From Serripes groenlandicus (taxonomy: Eukaryota > Mollusca > Bivalvia > Cardiida > Cardiidae), in assembly GCA_031761405.1 (NCBI GenBank), contig JASEVX010000001.1:22649270-22713269 (forward strand): a DNA stretch of 64,000 nt, in the 5' to 3' direction. Positions 30,190-41,019 of the stretch are shown one piece after another. The notes under the pieces were generated by a model that saw only the letters and a list, made by a program, of their open reading frames with translations, was not told the origin of the DNA and did no database searches. How positions within the stretch are numbered: position 1 is the first letter of the stretch; every line of letters starts with the position of its first letter. Position numbers and translations under genes: made by a program.

Positions 30190-31010
30190 TCGAAAAAGGG
30201 CCATAATTCTTTAAAACAAAATGGCCATGATGGCCCTGGATCGCTCACCTTAATTATACAATATACTGCAATGCAAAACACATCAAGACAATTATTCTGA
30301 ATGCATCCTCCACAGTGTTAACAAGATTTTCCTTCATTTGGCCTAGTGATCTATATTGTTTTACCTGATATGACCCATATTCCAACATGGACTAGATATC
30401 ATCAAGACAGCATTCTGACAAAGTTTCAACTTGCTCAAAGTAAAAATGCGGCCTCCGGAGTTTGAACAATGTTTTCCTTTATTGACCTTGTTTCTGACCC
30501 AATATGACCCATATTCGAACTTGACCTAGATATAATTCAGACAAACATTCTGATTTCAAGCTGCTGAAGCAAAATATTGCGGCATCCAAAGTGGTAACAA
30601 GATTTTCCTTCAATTTGGCCTAGTGACCTAGTTTTTCTCCCAACATGACCCATGATCGAACTTGACTTACATATCATCAAGAAAAACATTCTGATAAAGA
30701 TTCACCATGCTCTAATTAAAAATGCAGTATCCATAGTGTTAACAAGATTACCCTTCAATTTGGTCTGGTGACCTATTTTTTGACCTAGACATCATTCAGC
30801 TCAACATTTTGACCAAATTTCAAGTCGCTGAAAACATGCGGTTTCTACAGAGTTAATAAGATTTTCCCTCAATTTGACCTAGTGACCTAGTTTCTGACCC
30901 AATATGACCCATATTTGAACTTGACCTTGATATCTAAGACAATTATTCTGACAAAATTTCAAACTTCTGAAGCTAAAGTTGCGGCCTCTAGGGTGTAAAC
31001 AACATTTGTA
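30190..31010 (+). repeat. degenerate ~135-bp tandem array with Helitron-like 5' end
   Basis: Starts near GGCCATGATGGCCCTGGATCGCTCACC, then repeats GACCCATATTCGAACTTGACC-type units (near 30368, 30500, 30645, 30895), each with ATTCTGA...AAAATGCGG...AACAAGATTTTCC. No 3' hairpin is present, so it is truncated. Confidence 0.7.
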
Positions 31011-31015
31011 ACAAG

Positions 31016-31212
31016 TTAACCCTTTCCCACCGGTAGAAGCATTTTGATGCAATAGCAGCAGACGACTTTTGAAAACATTGTGGCCAAAGGTGAAATTGCT
31101 CATGATTTTTTTAACAATAAAGCGATCTTTTATGGAGATTTTCACGTTTTTGTCATTATGTTTTTTATTAAAGTCGTCTGCTGCAGATTTGTTGTATGTA
31201 GGAAAGTTTTAA
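31016..31212. mobile_element. TTAA-MITE, internally deleted
   Basis: TTAACCCTTTCCCACCGGTAG to TATGTAGGAAAGTTTTAA; one hairpin arm lost. Confidence 0.82.
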
Positions 31213-31269
31213 CACAAAATATTGAACATATGGCAATAACAAATATATTTTCTGAATGTAAACATTCTT

Positions 31270-31425
31270 CTATTGCAATAAATAAAAGTATTTAAATATA
31301 TAACACCGATAGATGAACCTCAGTCTTTTGGAATAAGGTCTGTCTTTTAATTTCTCTTGTATACGTTCCTTGTTAAAATGATCCTTATAAGGTAAAGGGA
31401 CATGACTCTTCGGATGTTCTTCATG
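31270..31425 (-). CDS. unexplained open frame, probable exon
   Basis: The minus strand reads HEEHPKSHVPLPYKDHFNKE, then RIQEKLKDRPYSKRLRFI, then YRCYIFKYFYLLQ and a stop. The charged first part looks like real protein. An acceptor (TTTCATGAAG) could open it, and donors GTTCAT or GTGTTA could close it before the hydrophobic tail. A SINE abuts it upstream. I do not recognise it. Confidence 0.35.
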   Translation of the reverse strand, partial: HEEHPKSHVPLPYKDHFNKERIQEKLKDRPYSKRLRFIYRCYIFKYFYLLQ

Positions 31426-31429
31426 AAAC

Positions 31430-31685
31430 AATTGATTGTATAATGTTTTAAGCCACTTTCAACAATTTTTCAGTTATATCATGGCGTTTGCTGGTAAAGT
31501 TACCAGAACTTCTGGTCCTGGCACCAGCCAGTCAGTTGTTATGCTAGCCCTACAACTATGAGTGCCAAGGAGGGCCGCCACTTCTTCCATTTTAAAAGTA
31601 TTTGGTATGACCTGGCTGGGATTGAACCCGCAACCTCCTGCACCCGAGGCGGACTCTCTACCACTACACCAACCTAGGCGGTACG
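31430..31685 (-). mobile_element. tRNA-derived SINE (family 3), full head
   Basis: Minus-strand head with A box TGGTGTAGTGGTAGAGAG and B box GGGTTCAATCCC, then GGTCATACCAAATAC, and on to GTGGCTTAAAACATTATAC. Other copies: 25725, 40472, 55185, 55795 and 60003. Confidence 0.88.
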
Positions 31686-31925
31686 ATCATGAAACAAACA
31701 ACAAGAATGATAAATTTATGATTCATTTAATGTTTTACAGAATTAAACAAAAAACCTCTTGCAAGAAATGTGTTTTTCCACATCCAAACTTCCTTAATAT
31801 TTCACTTAAATAATGTAAACAAAAGCTATAAGATGTCTTTTCTGGTCCCAGTCTGTTTATTGGTTTCATTACAAGAAAAACCTGCTCTAAATATCAAATA
31901 ACGATTGGTTTGGCAAATTACTTAG

Positions 31926-32375
31926 TCTGGTAATCAGTGTTCTAAAGTATATTAGTATGTCAGGCATGAACCAACAATGGAGATTAGATTTATCCCCTCC
32001 CCATATATATTGCTATTGCATATATAGTAAATTACACATGGTCTGGTACCCAGTGTTCTATAGGATATAAGTATGTAAGGCATGAACCAACAATGGAGAT
32101 TAGATTGATCCCCTCTCCTTATATATTGCTATTGCATATATAGTAAATTACACATGGTCTGGTACCCAGTGTTCTATAGTATATTAGTATATCAGTCATG
32201 AACCAACAATGGAGTCCGAGACTCGATTTATCCCCTCCCCTTATATATATTGCTATTACATATATACTAAGTTACACATGGTCTGGTACCCAGTGTTCTA
32301 TAGTATATTAGTATATCAGTCATGAACCAACAATGGAGACTCGATTTATCCCCTCCCCTTATATACAACCGATTA
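31926..32375. repeat. tandem repeat, four ~117-bp units
   Basis: Units begin GTCTGGTA(CC)CAGTGTTCTA at 31926, 32040, 32157 and 32280 and contain CATGAACCAACAATGGAG and ATCCCCTCCCC. Confidence 0.9.
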
Positions 32376-32463
32376 TTGTAAAGTCTACAGTAGACCATTG
32401 CAACTTGATGTTTGGAATCAATTCATAAATAATGAAGCATACTCTTTTAAGTAACTAGAAAGG

Positions 32464-32689
32464 TTAACCCTTTCCCACCTGCAGATGCATTCCGACGCAT
32501 TTGCAGCAGACAACTTTTGAAAACAATGTGGCCAAAGGTGAAATTGCTCATGATGAGCAATTTCTCCTTTGGCCACAATGTTTTCAACTTTATTTAGCAA
32601 TTAATCTTTTGTGGACTTTTTTTAAGGTTTTTGTCACAATGTTTTCAAAAGAGTCTGCTGCAGAAATGACGTATGTGGGAAAGGGTTAA
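32464..32689. mobile_element. TTAA-MITE, full length
   Basis: CCCACCTGCAGATGC variant, hairpin left with GGCCAAAGGTGAAATTGC arm; both TTAA present. Confidence 0.88.
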
Positions 32690-32750
32690 CCAGTTGGTCC
32701 ACAAGAAGGTTTCCTCTACAGCCTCTTGCTTGCTACGTCATTACATAATG

Positions 32751-32947
32751 CAGAGCTCTTGAAAAGGGGCGGTTTGCATGTAATTGTTCTAAAATCCTTA
32801 TTTGACCTCCAAAACCTATGTTGTGGGTACTCAAAAGAATCGTCTCAGTGAGACAATTCTTTTGAGTACCCACAACAAAGGTTTTTATGAGTGCTGACAG
32901 ATATATTGTGGAAGCAAGCTGTTTATTCTTTCTTATCTAGTCCTCTG
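32751..32947. mobile_element. hAT-like MITE, copy 1
   Basis: Termini CAGAGCTCTTGAAAAGG and CTTATCTAGTCCTCTG. A central fold-back GTGGGTACTCAAAAGAAT / ATTCTTTTGAGTACCCAC surrounds GTCTCAGTGAGAC. Same family as 46804-46980. No clean target duplication remains. Confidence 0.78.
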
Positions 32948-33042
32948 AAATGGCACCACTTTGAAATGCTGATCGTAGGTCTTTGCTACTGCCATTATAT
33001 GTAATTTCAAAATCCACGTATGTTTTGGAGGGATTCAGTTTA

Positions 33043-33256
33043 AATAACCCTTTCAAACACACCAATGTATAATGATAAATCTGAAGCAGGCAACTTTTAA
33101 ACTTTTGAAAGGGTTGTGTCATGATGAACAATTTCTCTATATTACCACAATATATCAACAATAATTTCACTTTCGATTAGAACAATTTTCCATAATTTTT
33201 TACATTGATGTTTACAAAGGCGCCTGCTGTATATTTGTTGTATGTGGGAAAGGAAT
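33043..33256. mobile_element. TTAA-MITE, worn
   Basis: ATAACCCTTTCAAACACACC start, hairpin largely lost, ends TGTATGTGGGAAAGGAA. Confidence 0.6.
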
Positions 33257-33301
33257 AGATTAGTATATTTATAAGGGAAGATTTTCTGCTTCACGTGCCC
33301 G

Positions 33302-33793
33302 TTAACCCTTTCCCACATACAGCAAATCTGCAGCAGACGGATTTGAAAATGTCTTCGCAAAAATATGGAAAAAAATCTCTATAATTGTAGGTATAATTAC
33401 TATAAAAAAGTTGAAAACATTGTGGCAAATGGAGAAATTGCTCATCTTGCTCATCTTGAGCAATTTCTCTTTTGGTCGCGATGTTTTCAAAAGTCATCTG
33501 CTGCAGATGCGTCAAAATGGGAAAGGGTTAATGTATGGGATTAAAAGGTTCAACCTTCCACTAATTAACCCTTTCCCACATACAACAAATCTGCAGCAGA
33601 CGACTTTGAAAACATGATGACAAAAACTTGAACAATCTCCATAACTGACAGTTATGTTATTAAATAGAGTTGAAAACATTGTGGCAAAAGGATAAATTTC
33701 TCATTTTGAGCAACTTCTTCTTTTGCCACAATGTTTTTTAAATGTCGTCTGCTGCAGAGGCATCAGAAAACGTCTGTATGAGGGAAAGGGTTC
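33302..33793. mobile_element. two full TTAA-MITEs
   Basis: 33302-33531 (loop doubled to CTCATCTTGCTCATCTTGAG; right end shortened to AAATGGGAAAGGGTTAA) and 33565-33793 (ends GAGGGAAAGGGTTC). Both have hairpin right. Confidence 0.86.
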
Positions 33794-34159
33794 TGATGAC
33801 TTTTAACACTTCAACATTCAACTTTTGAAAAGATTGTGTGATAGGGAAAAGTTGATAAATATGTTCAAAACCTATATACATATAGGCAATTATTTAATCT
33901 TGACTTCGGCGCCGCAATTTATATTTTCACAAAATTCACAATGGCTTCCGATCGTGCTAAAATCAAAACAATAAAGACAAAAGAGTATAAATTCATATTT
34001 ATATTTTTTCTTCTGTTCGGTTTCTAAACAAATCAATTCAATATGTTATTATTATTTCAAACTTGAATTATTCTGTTAAATCGGCTCTTTATATAAATGA
34101 CAGCTTTTGAAGATAGGTAGCTCACAGGTATTTTTTTTCCTGAAATTTTGATTGACTTA
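33794..34159. other. no confident feature
   Basis: Contains a GC-rich spot (CTTCGGCGCCGC at 33905) with, on the plus strand, ATGGCTTCCGATCGTGC in good start context followed by 28 codons. On the minus strand a strong acceptor (GTTTTGATTTTAG) opens a frame reading TIGSHCEFCENINCGAEVKI and stop. Neither can be supported further. Confidence 0.3.
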
Positions 34160-34222
34160 CTAATAAGACGCAGCTCCCCCACTTCAATTTCGAATTTTAA
34201 GGTAAAAAAATGCGTCTTATAA
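34160..34222. repeat. small inverted-repeat element
   Basis: TAATAAGACGCA and TGCGTCTTATAA face each other across about 40 bp. Confidence 0.5.
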
Positions 34223-34325
34223 CCGAGTATTTACAGTAGTCATGTAACTATATATGGTTATCCTGATTGCGACATTCATCCCAATAAAGGATGTACTTTA
34301 TCACAATGTTTAGATTGTACAATAA

Positions 34326-34766
34326 TGAACCCTTTCCCACATACAACAAAATTGGCAGCAGACGACTTTGAAATCATCTCAACAATAATATGAAAAATCT
34401 CACTAAATGAAGACATACTTATTGAATAGAGTTGAAAACATAGTGTAAAAAGAAGAAATTGCTTGTTTTGAGCAATTTCTTCTTTTGTCACAAAGTTTTC
34501 AAAAGTCCTCTGCTGCAGAGGCGTTAGAATGTGTCTCCTGTGGATTTTCTGTTTCAGGAATCATTACTCTATACTTCTATCCCCCCAAGACGGAATGTGT
34601 CGGCCCGGATTGCGCTGGATCGGGTCGATACATTACTCAAGAGTCCATAATGTTGGTTTTCTCGCGGAACGGCTCGTGTATCCTTTCATTTAAAGTCATT
34701 TTCAATAATATTTTGCATCATTGTTTTCTAACTACTGCAGATTTGTTTTATGTGAGAAAAGGTTAA
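34326..34766. mobile_element. TTAA-MITE split by a dispersed repeat
   Basis: Left part with hairpin (34326-34540) and a right part (34690-34766, ACTACTGCAGATTTG...GTGAGAAAAGG) flank the repeat at 34541-34690. The two parts may also come from separate copies. Confidence 0.65.
34541..34690 (+). repeat. dispersed repeat R2, partial
   Basis: Shares TTTTCTGTTTCAGGAATC, CTATACTTCTATCCCCC, AATGTGTCGGCCCGGATTG and ATCGGGTCGATAC with 58100-58350 and, inverted, 59167-59393. Confidence 0.75.
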
Positions 34767-35210
34767 ATCCCGACCATATGTAATAAATCTGCAGCAGAAA
34801 ACATTGACAATTAAGCAAAAAAATAAAAATCCTATATATGAAAGCATCCATAAGGGGGAAAAGAGTTGAACACATTTTAGCAAAAAGAGAAATTGCTCAT
34901 TAACCCTTTCCCACATATAGATGCTTTGCGACGCCTCTGCAGCAGAGGACTTTTAAAAAACATTGTGGCAAAAGGTGAAATTGCTCAAAATGAGCAATTT
35001 CCCCATTTGCCACAATGTTTTCAACTTTTTGCAGTAATTATACCTTCATTTATAGAGATTTTCCAAGTTTATGCCAACATGCTTTCAAAGTCGTCTGCTG
35101 CAGGTTTGCTGTATGTTGAAAAGGGTTAAGAGCAATTTCTCCTCTTTTGCTAACATGTTTTTTAAAAATTGTCTACAGATGCATCAGAATGTGGGTTGCA
35201 AGTAAGAAAG
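34766..35210. mobile_element. TTAA-MITEs: left part, full copy, right part
   Basis: A left end (34766-34899), a full copy 34900-35129 (hairpin left; ends TATGTTGAAAAGGGTTAA), and a worn right part to about 35210. Confidence 0.78.
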
Positions 35211-35228
35211 AGTCCTTCACAAATTTAC

Positions 35229-35497
35229 TTAGTCAGGTGAGTGTAGACTTGATTCAGAAACTCCGGTCCTGGAATTCAATGGAATGTTATGCTGAGTTCT
35301 ATCACATTCAGTTTTAGACACATTCAATTCACGAGCACTGTCAATATTTTTACTTCCTGCTTCTGGACTGGTCTCCTTTAATTTGTTGACAACCTGTGCC
35401 TGCCACTGATCATCTGTTAATGCCTTCGCCCAGTCTGGAATGTTGCATGATGGAATTTTGAATCCAGCCATTACTGATCTGACTCTGTCTTCATGCT
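35229..35497 (-). CDS. MEA1: MEA1 homologue, last coding exon
   Basis: The most conserved part of the gene. Starting at acceptor CTTTTTTTAG it completes a split Glu codon and reads HEDRVRSVMAGFKIPSCN, then IPDWAKALTDDQWQAQVV, followed by a low-complexity tail and a stop. Human MEA1 has, at its C terminus, the same pattern of a short basic helix, VxxxMAG, a proline/PxWA turn and a Trp in the D-x-Q-W motif. MEA1 is a small, widely expressed, acidic protein first described in testis, of unclear molecular function. Five exons (47112, 43287, 41170, 36883, 35229) join in matching phase to about 226 residues against roughly 175-185 in human. A MITE TTAA lies 13 bp upstream of this acceptor. Confidence 0.85.
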
Positions 35498-35512
35498 CTA
35501 AAAAAAGAAACA

Positions 35513-35742
35513 TTAACCCTTTCCCTCATATAGACGCTTTCTGACGCCTCTGCAGCAGACAGCTTTTTGAAAACATAGTGACAAAAGAAGAAATTGCTCA
35601 AAACGAGCAATTTCTCCTTTTGACACAATGTTTTCCACTTTTAGTTATAGGTTATTCATTCAATTATAGAGATTTTCTATTTATTGACAAAATATGTTCA
35701 AGGTCGTCTGCTGCAGAATTGTTGTATGAGGGAAAGGGTTAA
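35513..35742. mobile_element. TTAA-MITE, full length, next to a splice acceptor
   Basis: CTCATA form, hairpin on the left, both TTAA present. Its left TTAA is 13 bp from the AG of the last MEA1 exon, so the branch point must lie in the MITE or in that short gap. Confidence 0.9.
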
Positions 35743-35815
35743 GGCAATTATTCATTTACCCTCTCCCACATACAACATCTGAAAACACCTTGGCATAAAT
35801 ATGGATACCTTCCAT

Positions 35816-36085
35816 AAACTAGAACTATCACTGAAGATGATAAATACCCCCAAAACATCACCTACTACTACTACACCATAAGTAAAAGGGCCATAACTCT
35901 GTAAAATAACATGAAATTGTAAAACCTTTAGGACACACACATCTCCTCTTGGTATAGAAGCTTCATGTAAATTTTTATTGAATTCCACCAAGTGGTTTGT
36001 AAGAAATAGGCCGGACAAAATATGGCTTCCAACCGACAAAATATGGCTTCGGCCGACCAGATGACGCCAAGGGTATCACAATATA
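35816..36085. mobile_element. dispersed element, copy 2
   Basis: Matches 27112-27395 over ACTAGAACTATCACTGAAG to GTTTGTAAGAAATAGGCCGG. It ends in a short GACAAAATATGGCTTC duplication instead of the hairpin. Confidence 0.65.
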
Positions 36086-36189
36086 GCCCGACTTTTTTTC
36101 TTTGAAAAATCAGACGAGCTATCAAAATATGCAGAGATACAAGAACAAATAAGGGGAACTTGTTTAAGATACAGAGCAATTTCTCATTT

Positions 36190-36648
36190 TCCTGCAATAG
36201 TTTCCCACATACATCAAATCTGCAGCAGACGACTTTGAAAATATATTAGCAAAAACATGAAAATTCTCCGTATATAAGGATTTGTTTTATTGGGGTTTTA
36301 CGTCGCTTTCAACATTATTTCAGTTATATCACGGCAACAGTTCACTTATTCATGATCCCTGGGTAAACAAACCAGTACTTGGCTAGAAAATGTGCCTTGC
36401 CGAAGGGCACTTCACCATGAACGTCATGCCGCGATTGGGGATAGAACCCGGGATACCCGGTTTCAAATCCCTGACACTAACCACGGCGGATTTTTGCGAA
36501 CAAGGAGTTAATTATTAAAAAGAGTTGAAAACATTGTGGCTAAAGGCAAAATTGCTCATTATGAGCAATTTCACCATTTGCCACAATGTTTTCAAAAGTC
36601 GTCTGCTGCTATCGCGTCAAAATGCGTGGGAAGGTGGGAAAGGGTTAA
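36190..36648. mobile_element. TTAA-MITE split by a SINE
   Basis: Left part with TTTCCCACATACATC (36198) and right part from 36500 through the hairpin (GGCAAAATTGCTCATTATGAGC) to GGTGGGAAAGGGTTAA; a family 2 SINE lies between. Confidence 0.75.
36285..36495 (-). mobile_element. SINE (family 2), worn head
   Basis: GGGGTTTTACGTCGCTTTC...TGATCCCTGGGTAAAC and B box GGGTTCTATCCC on the minus strand; the A-box end is shortened. Confidence 0.82.
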
Positions 36649-36752
36649 GGACTGCGGATTGGGTTCTGTATATACAAATTGTTCAACTTATATTTGAACA
36701 AATTGAAAATACCACAAAACATAATGTATTTACATTTTATTACAACAAATGT

Positions 36753-36872
36753 TCAATCATGAGCAATTTCACCTTTGGCCACAATGTTTTCAATAGTTGC
36801 CTGCTGCTTATGTGTCAAAATGCGTCTGCAGGTGGGGAAGGGTTAACAACTGTCTGTATGAGGTAAAGGATA
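36753..36872. mobile_element. TTAA-MITE right parts
   Basis: GAGCAATTTCACCTTTGG...GCAGGTGGGGAAGGGTTAA to 36846, then a stub TGTCTGTATGAGGTAAAGGATAA that stops 8 bp from a MEA1 splice donor. Confidence 0.65.
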
Positions 36873-36882
36873 AATACTCTAC

Positions 36883-36961
36883 CTGTTTCCATGGATATAT
36901 CAGATTCTCCAGGTTGATTCCACAAAAGGTCATCTTTGTTTGGTTTCGGTGCCTCTGGTAT
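36883..36961 (-). CDS. MEA1: MEA1 homologue, exon 4
   Basis: Acceptor TTTTTTCAAG, donor GTAGAG. Seventy-nine bases read IPEAPKPNKDDLLWNQPGES and DISMET with one base over, acidic and proline-rich, lying before the conserved C-terminal block. Phase 0 in, phase 1 out. MITE termini lie about 21 bp upstream and 8 bp downstream. Confidence 0.75.
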
Positions 36962-36984
36962 CTTGAAAAAACATAATTGTAGAT

Positions 36985-37218
36985 TGTAAACCCTTTCCCT
37001 GATATAAAGTCGCTTTCTGACGCCTCTGCAGCAGACGGCTTTATGAAAACATAGTGACAAAAGAAGATATTGCTCAAAACAAGCAATTTCTCCTTTTTTT
37101 CACAATGTTTTCCACTTTTAGTCATAGGTTATCCATTTAATTATAGAGATTTTCTAATTTTGACAAAATAGGTTCAAAGTCGTTTGCTGCAGAATTGTTG
37201 TATGAGGGTAAGGGTTAA
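36985..37218. mobile_element. TTAA-MITE, full length
   Basis: TAAACCCTTTCCCTGATATAAAGTCGC to TATGAGGGTAAGGGTTAA; hairpin on the left. Confidence 0.88.
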
Positions 37219-37362
37219 AGCCAACAGTGGTTATACTATGGTGCCAAATGTCTTTTGGGCAATATACAATGTCCCTATGATAAGCAGATATCGAGAAGCA
37301 AAGTTTTATATTATAATTTAAACTCAAAAATCCACTACATACACAATACGTAATTTTCAATT

Positions 37363-37990
37363 CTCCCGATTTAGACGCTTTCTGATTCCTCTGCAGCTGA
37401 GGACTTTTGAAAACATTGTAGCAGCAAATTGTTCTTCTGCCACCACGTTTTGAACTCTATAGTATACAAGAATCATGTTTTCACTAGAACATATTTTTAG
37501 AAATGTTGGCATAGAAGATTTCAAAGACGACTGCTGTAGATGCATTTTCAGCAGACGGCTTTAGAAAAAATAGTGGCAAAAGTAGAAATTTGTCTTTTTG
37601 CTAAAATGTTTTCAACTCAAAAATCCTGTTTTCACTTAGAGGGAATTTCAAAAACTTTGAACATATTTTGTCAAAAAATAGAAAATCTCTATAATTGAAT
37701 GGATAACCTATGACTAAAAGTGGAAAACATTGTTTTCACTTTAAAGATTCACAATATTTTAGCATAGATGATTTCAAAGAAGTCTAATGTAGATGCATTT
37801 TCAGCAGACGACTTTAGATAATATTGTGGCAAAAGGAGAAATTTCTTATGATGAGCAATTTCCTCTTTCGCCACAACGTTTTCAACTCTATTCAGTAATT
37901 TTATTTTGATATATAGAAAAATTCCATATTTTTGCCCTCATGTTTTCAGTCATGTGCTGCAGATTTGTTATGGAATGGAAAGAATGGATG
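37363..37990. mobile_element. mosaic of TTAA-MITE pieces
   Basis: Several segments of the family are joined out of order: two GATGCATTTTCAGCAGACGGC/GAC joints (37540 and 37794), a reference-type spacer (CTATAATTGAATGGATAACC) at 37680-37730, and a hairpin copy to 37960. None has both ends. Confidence 0.65.
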
Positions 37991-38040
37991 GTGTTCTAGT
38001 CTATTTTGAATAGTATTTTCAGTTCATGTATATCTACATC

Positions 38041-38225
38041 ATATTGTGGAAGACAGTGGTGCAGAGGTAAAGCTTCGACCTGTCGTACCAAAGGTCACAG
38101 GTTCTGACTTGGGTATTTTTTCACACAACCGGTGCAAGTCTCCAGGAAGCAGATATCGATCCTGATTATCATAAGCTGAAAGCTTGTTTCGCAATAGATG
38201 TAAAATAAATAAGCTTAAACTAAAT
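38041..38225 (+). mobile_element. tRNA-derived SINE (family 4)
   Basis: A box TGGTGCAGAGGTAAAGC and B-box-like CACAGGTTCTGAC, then GTCTCCAGGAAGCAGATATCG and AAGCTGAAAGCTTGTTTCGC. Its body matches 48420-48548 in inverse orientation. Confidence 0.75.
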
Positions 38226-38551
38226 CATATTGACATATGTGCAAAGATGATTTTTCAATGCTCCATAATTAGCTCCGCCGGTTCAATCGCTAAATCCGAT
38301 TTTGCAGATGCATGCAATTCAGCATTCTATCAAACCATGCGTTTCTTAGTGTTTCCACGAGAGAACAGAGCGTGAAGGTCAAGGTCATTACAAAAAGTGC
38401 TTTACCAGGGTCATTACAGAGAAAAATAATTGACATGAAGTTTGGAGCGTCAACAAGCCAAAAATGATCAATAAAGTAAAAAAAAATCATTAAATGCATC
38501 CTATCGACCATCTGTGATTATGTTACATGAAGTTTTCTTCATTTTGTAACC
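38226..38551. other. no feature recognised
   Basis: Intron sequence; short reading frames on both strands lack splice sites or protein-like content. Confidence 0.4.
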
Positions 38552-38762
38552 TTTAGCCTTTTCCCACATACAGACCCTTTCTGATGCCTCTGAAGCAAAA
38601 GCCTTTTGGAAACATTGTGGAAAAATGAGAATTTCTTCTTTTGTCACAATATTTTCAACTCTATTCAATGGTAAAACATTAATTTATAGAGATTTTTTAT
38701 ATTTTGCCAAGGTGTTTTTAAAGTTTTCTACTGAAGATTTCTTGAATGTGGGCAAGGGTTAA
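38552..38762. mobile_element. TTAA-MITE, full length, worn
   Basis: AGCCTTTTCCCACATACAGACC to GAATGTGGGCAAGGGTTAA; hairpin left, one arm reduced. Confidence 0.75.
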
Positions 38763-38935
38763 CTTTTGTTACATATAACCATTTAAGTGTTTTGTAGTGC
38801 ATTCCTTCTTGCGTCAGGGGATCATAGAATACAAGAGCAATGGTTGACCTTATTTTAGGACTTGCTGTTTAACAAATTTATTATTAATGACTTATATGAT
38901 GTCACTTTATTTTGGTAAGATTGATGGATTAAATA

Positions 38936-39272
38936 ATTTTTCCATTTGCCACAATGTTTTCAACTTTTTATAAATTTATTTATGGAGATTTTTTCACATT
39001 TTTACCAATATGTTTTAAAAGTTGTCTGCTGCAAATATGTTGTATGTGGGAAAGACATTACTATTTTTACATTTCTATCAAATTTAACCCTGTTCCACCT
39101 GTAGACGCATTTTGATGCATCTGCAGCAGACAACTTTTGAGCAATTTCTACTTTTGTCACAAAGTTTTCAACTTTTTTCAGTAATTATACCTACAATAAT
39201 AGAGATTTTCCATATTTTTCAGTTGACATTTTTAAAGTCCTCTGCTGCAGATTTGTTGTATGTGTTAAAGGG
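38936..39272. mobile_element. TTAA-MITEs: right half and full copy
   Basis: 38936-39060 is a right half ending TATGTGGGAAAGACATTA. 39084-39272 (TTAACCCTGTTCCACCTGTAG to GTATGTGTTAAAGGG) has the hairpin reduced to one arm. Confidence 0.72.
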
Positions 39273-39334
39273 CTATGATAAGTTCGATGAAAATACACAG
39301 GGCTAGATAAATTTCATAATGGTCCGTGGCGCAT

Positions 39335-39500
39335 ACACCCTTTCCCACATACAATTGCTTTCTGTAGCCTCTTCAGCTAACGTCTTTTGAGAACTTTGAC
39401 ACTAAAGGGAGAAATTGTTCATAATGTTTTCAACCCCTATTCAATAATTGTTCTTGAATTTAAAGATGTGTTCTGCAGTTTTTTGTATGTGAAAAATGGA
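39335..39500. mobile_element. TTAA-MITE, degenerate
   Basis: CACCCTTTCCCACATACAATTGC start, hairpin eroded, ends TTGTATGTGAAAAATGG. Confidence 0.55.
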
Positions 39501-39538
39501 TCATATTATAATTCAAGAAGTAATATATCAAAAGTTTT

Positions 39539-40081
39539 TTAACCCTTTCCCTCATAAAGACGCTTTCTGACGCCTCTGCAGCAGACAGCTTTTTGAAAAC
39601 ATAGTAACAAAAGAAGAAATTGCACAAAATGTGCAATTTTTCCTTTTGTCACAATGTTTTCCACTTTTAGTCATAGGTTATCCATTCAACTATGGAGATT
39701 TTCTATGTTTTGACAAAATATGTTCAAAGTCGTCTGCTGCAGAATTGTCGTATGTGGGAAAGGTTTAATTGCAATTTACCAGTTCAGACGATTCCATACT
39801 TGTCTTTTCAACAGCTACACTTGCAAACTAGAGAAATGCAGAACATGTATATATGTGCTTTTAACCCTTTCCCTCATACAACAATTCTGCAGCGGACGAC
39901 TTTGAACATATTTTGTAAAAAAATAGAAAATCTCTATAATTAAATGGATAAACTATAAATAAAAACGGAAAACATTGTGGCAAAATGAGAAATTGCTCGT
40001 TTTGGAGCAATTTCTCCTTTTGTCACAATGTTTTCAAAAAGCCATCTGCTGCAGAGGCGTCAATATGAGGGAAAGGGTTAA
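39539..40081. mobile_element. two full TTAA-MITEs in opposite orientation
   Basis: 39539-39768 (hairpin left) and 39861-40081 (hairpin right), both CTCATA form with TTAA at both ends; about 90 bp of unique sequence separates them. Confidence 0.88.
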
Positions 40082-40237
40082 TCTGTACTGAAATGTATTC
40101 CCTTTTCCTGACACAGGCAAATGTTTGATAACTTAAAGGCAAACTATGAAAAATGAAATGCCTGCTTTTCTGTCTGTTATTATATATTTACAGTTGACCT
40201 TACATGATACTTTCAGAGTTGTCTGCTTTGAAAATAT

Positions 40238-40468
40238 TTAACCCTTTACCTCATATACACACTTTCTGATGCCTCCGCATAGTTTTTTGAAAACATGGTG
40301 AAAACATGGTGACAAAAGAAGAAATTCAAAAAGAGCAATTTCTCCTTCTGTCACCATGTTTTCAACTCTATTTTATTATTGTTCTTTCATTTAAAGAGAT
40401 TTTGTGTGCTTTGCATAGACATTTCCAAAAATGTCTGCTGCAGATTTGTTGTGTGTGGTAAAGGGTAC
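40238..40468. mobile_element. TTAA-MITE, full length
   Basis: TTAACCCTTTACCTCATATAC to GTGTGTGGTAAAGGG; a 12-bp internal duplication (GAAAACATGGTG twice) precedes the hairpin. Confidence 0.82.
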
Positions 40469-40471
40469 GGG

Positions 40472-40622
40472 ATTGATTGTCTTGTTTCAGCATTTTTTCG
40501 GTTATATCATAGCGTTTCCTGGTTAAGTTACATGGTCCATATATCCTGACAACAACTAGTCAGTAATGCTTAACCTGCAACCCTGACTGCCAAGTATGGC
40601 AGCCATTATTACCATTTTTAAA
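40472..40622 (-). mobile_element. SINE (family 3), 3' part
   Basis: TTATATCATAGCGTTTCCTGG...GCAACCCTGACTGCCAAG...CCATTATTACCATTTTTAAAG; no tRNA head. Confidence 0.72.
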
Positions 40623-40775
40623 GTATAAATATGAGGAAAAAGCTGTAACATAAGGATAATTTGAAGTTGCAAACATTGCGAGAAAAAGAAAATATTCTCA
40701 TATTGAGAATTGTGTCAAAAGTCGTCTGAAACAATGAAAGAGTTAAAACCTGTTTTATGGATAAAGCTTCATTCT

Positions 40776-40957
40776 TTAACCCTTTTCCAAATACAGACGC
40801 TTTGTGACACCTCTGCAACAGACGACTTTAGAAAACATTGTGGCAAAACGAGAAATTGCTCAAGAGTAAAACTTTCCCTTATAGAGATTTTCCATATTTT
40901 TGCCTAGATTTTTTCAAAGTCGTCTGCTGCTGATTAGCTGTATGTGGGAAAGGGTTA
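40776..40957. mobile_element. TTAA-MITE, internally deleted
   Basis: TTAACCCTTTTCCAAATACAG to TATGTGGGAAAGGGTTAA; the right hairpin arm is missing. Confidence 0.82.
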
Positions 40958-41019
40958 AAGCATTAAGTTTACAACATTTTTCAATCTTTAGTTCTTGAAT
41001 TTATAAAACTGAAACCAAA

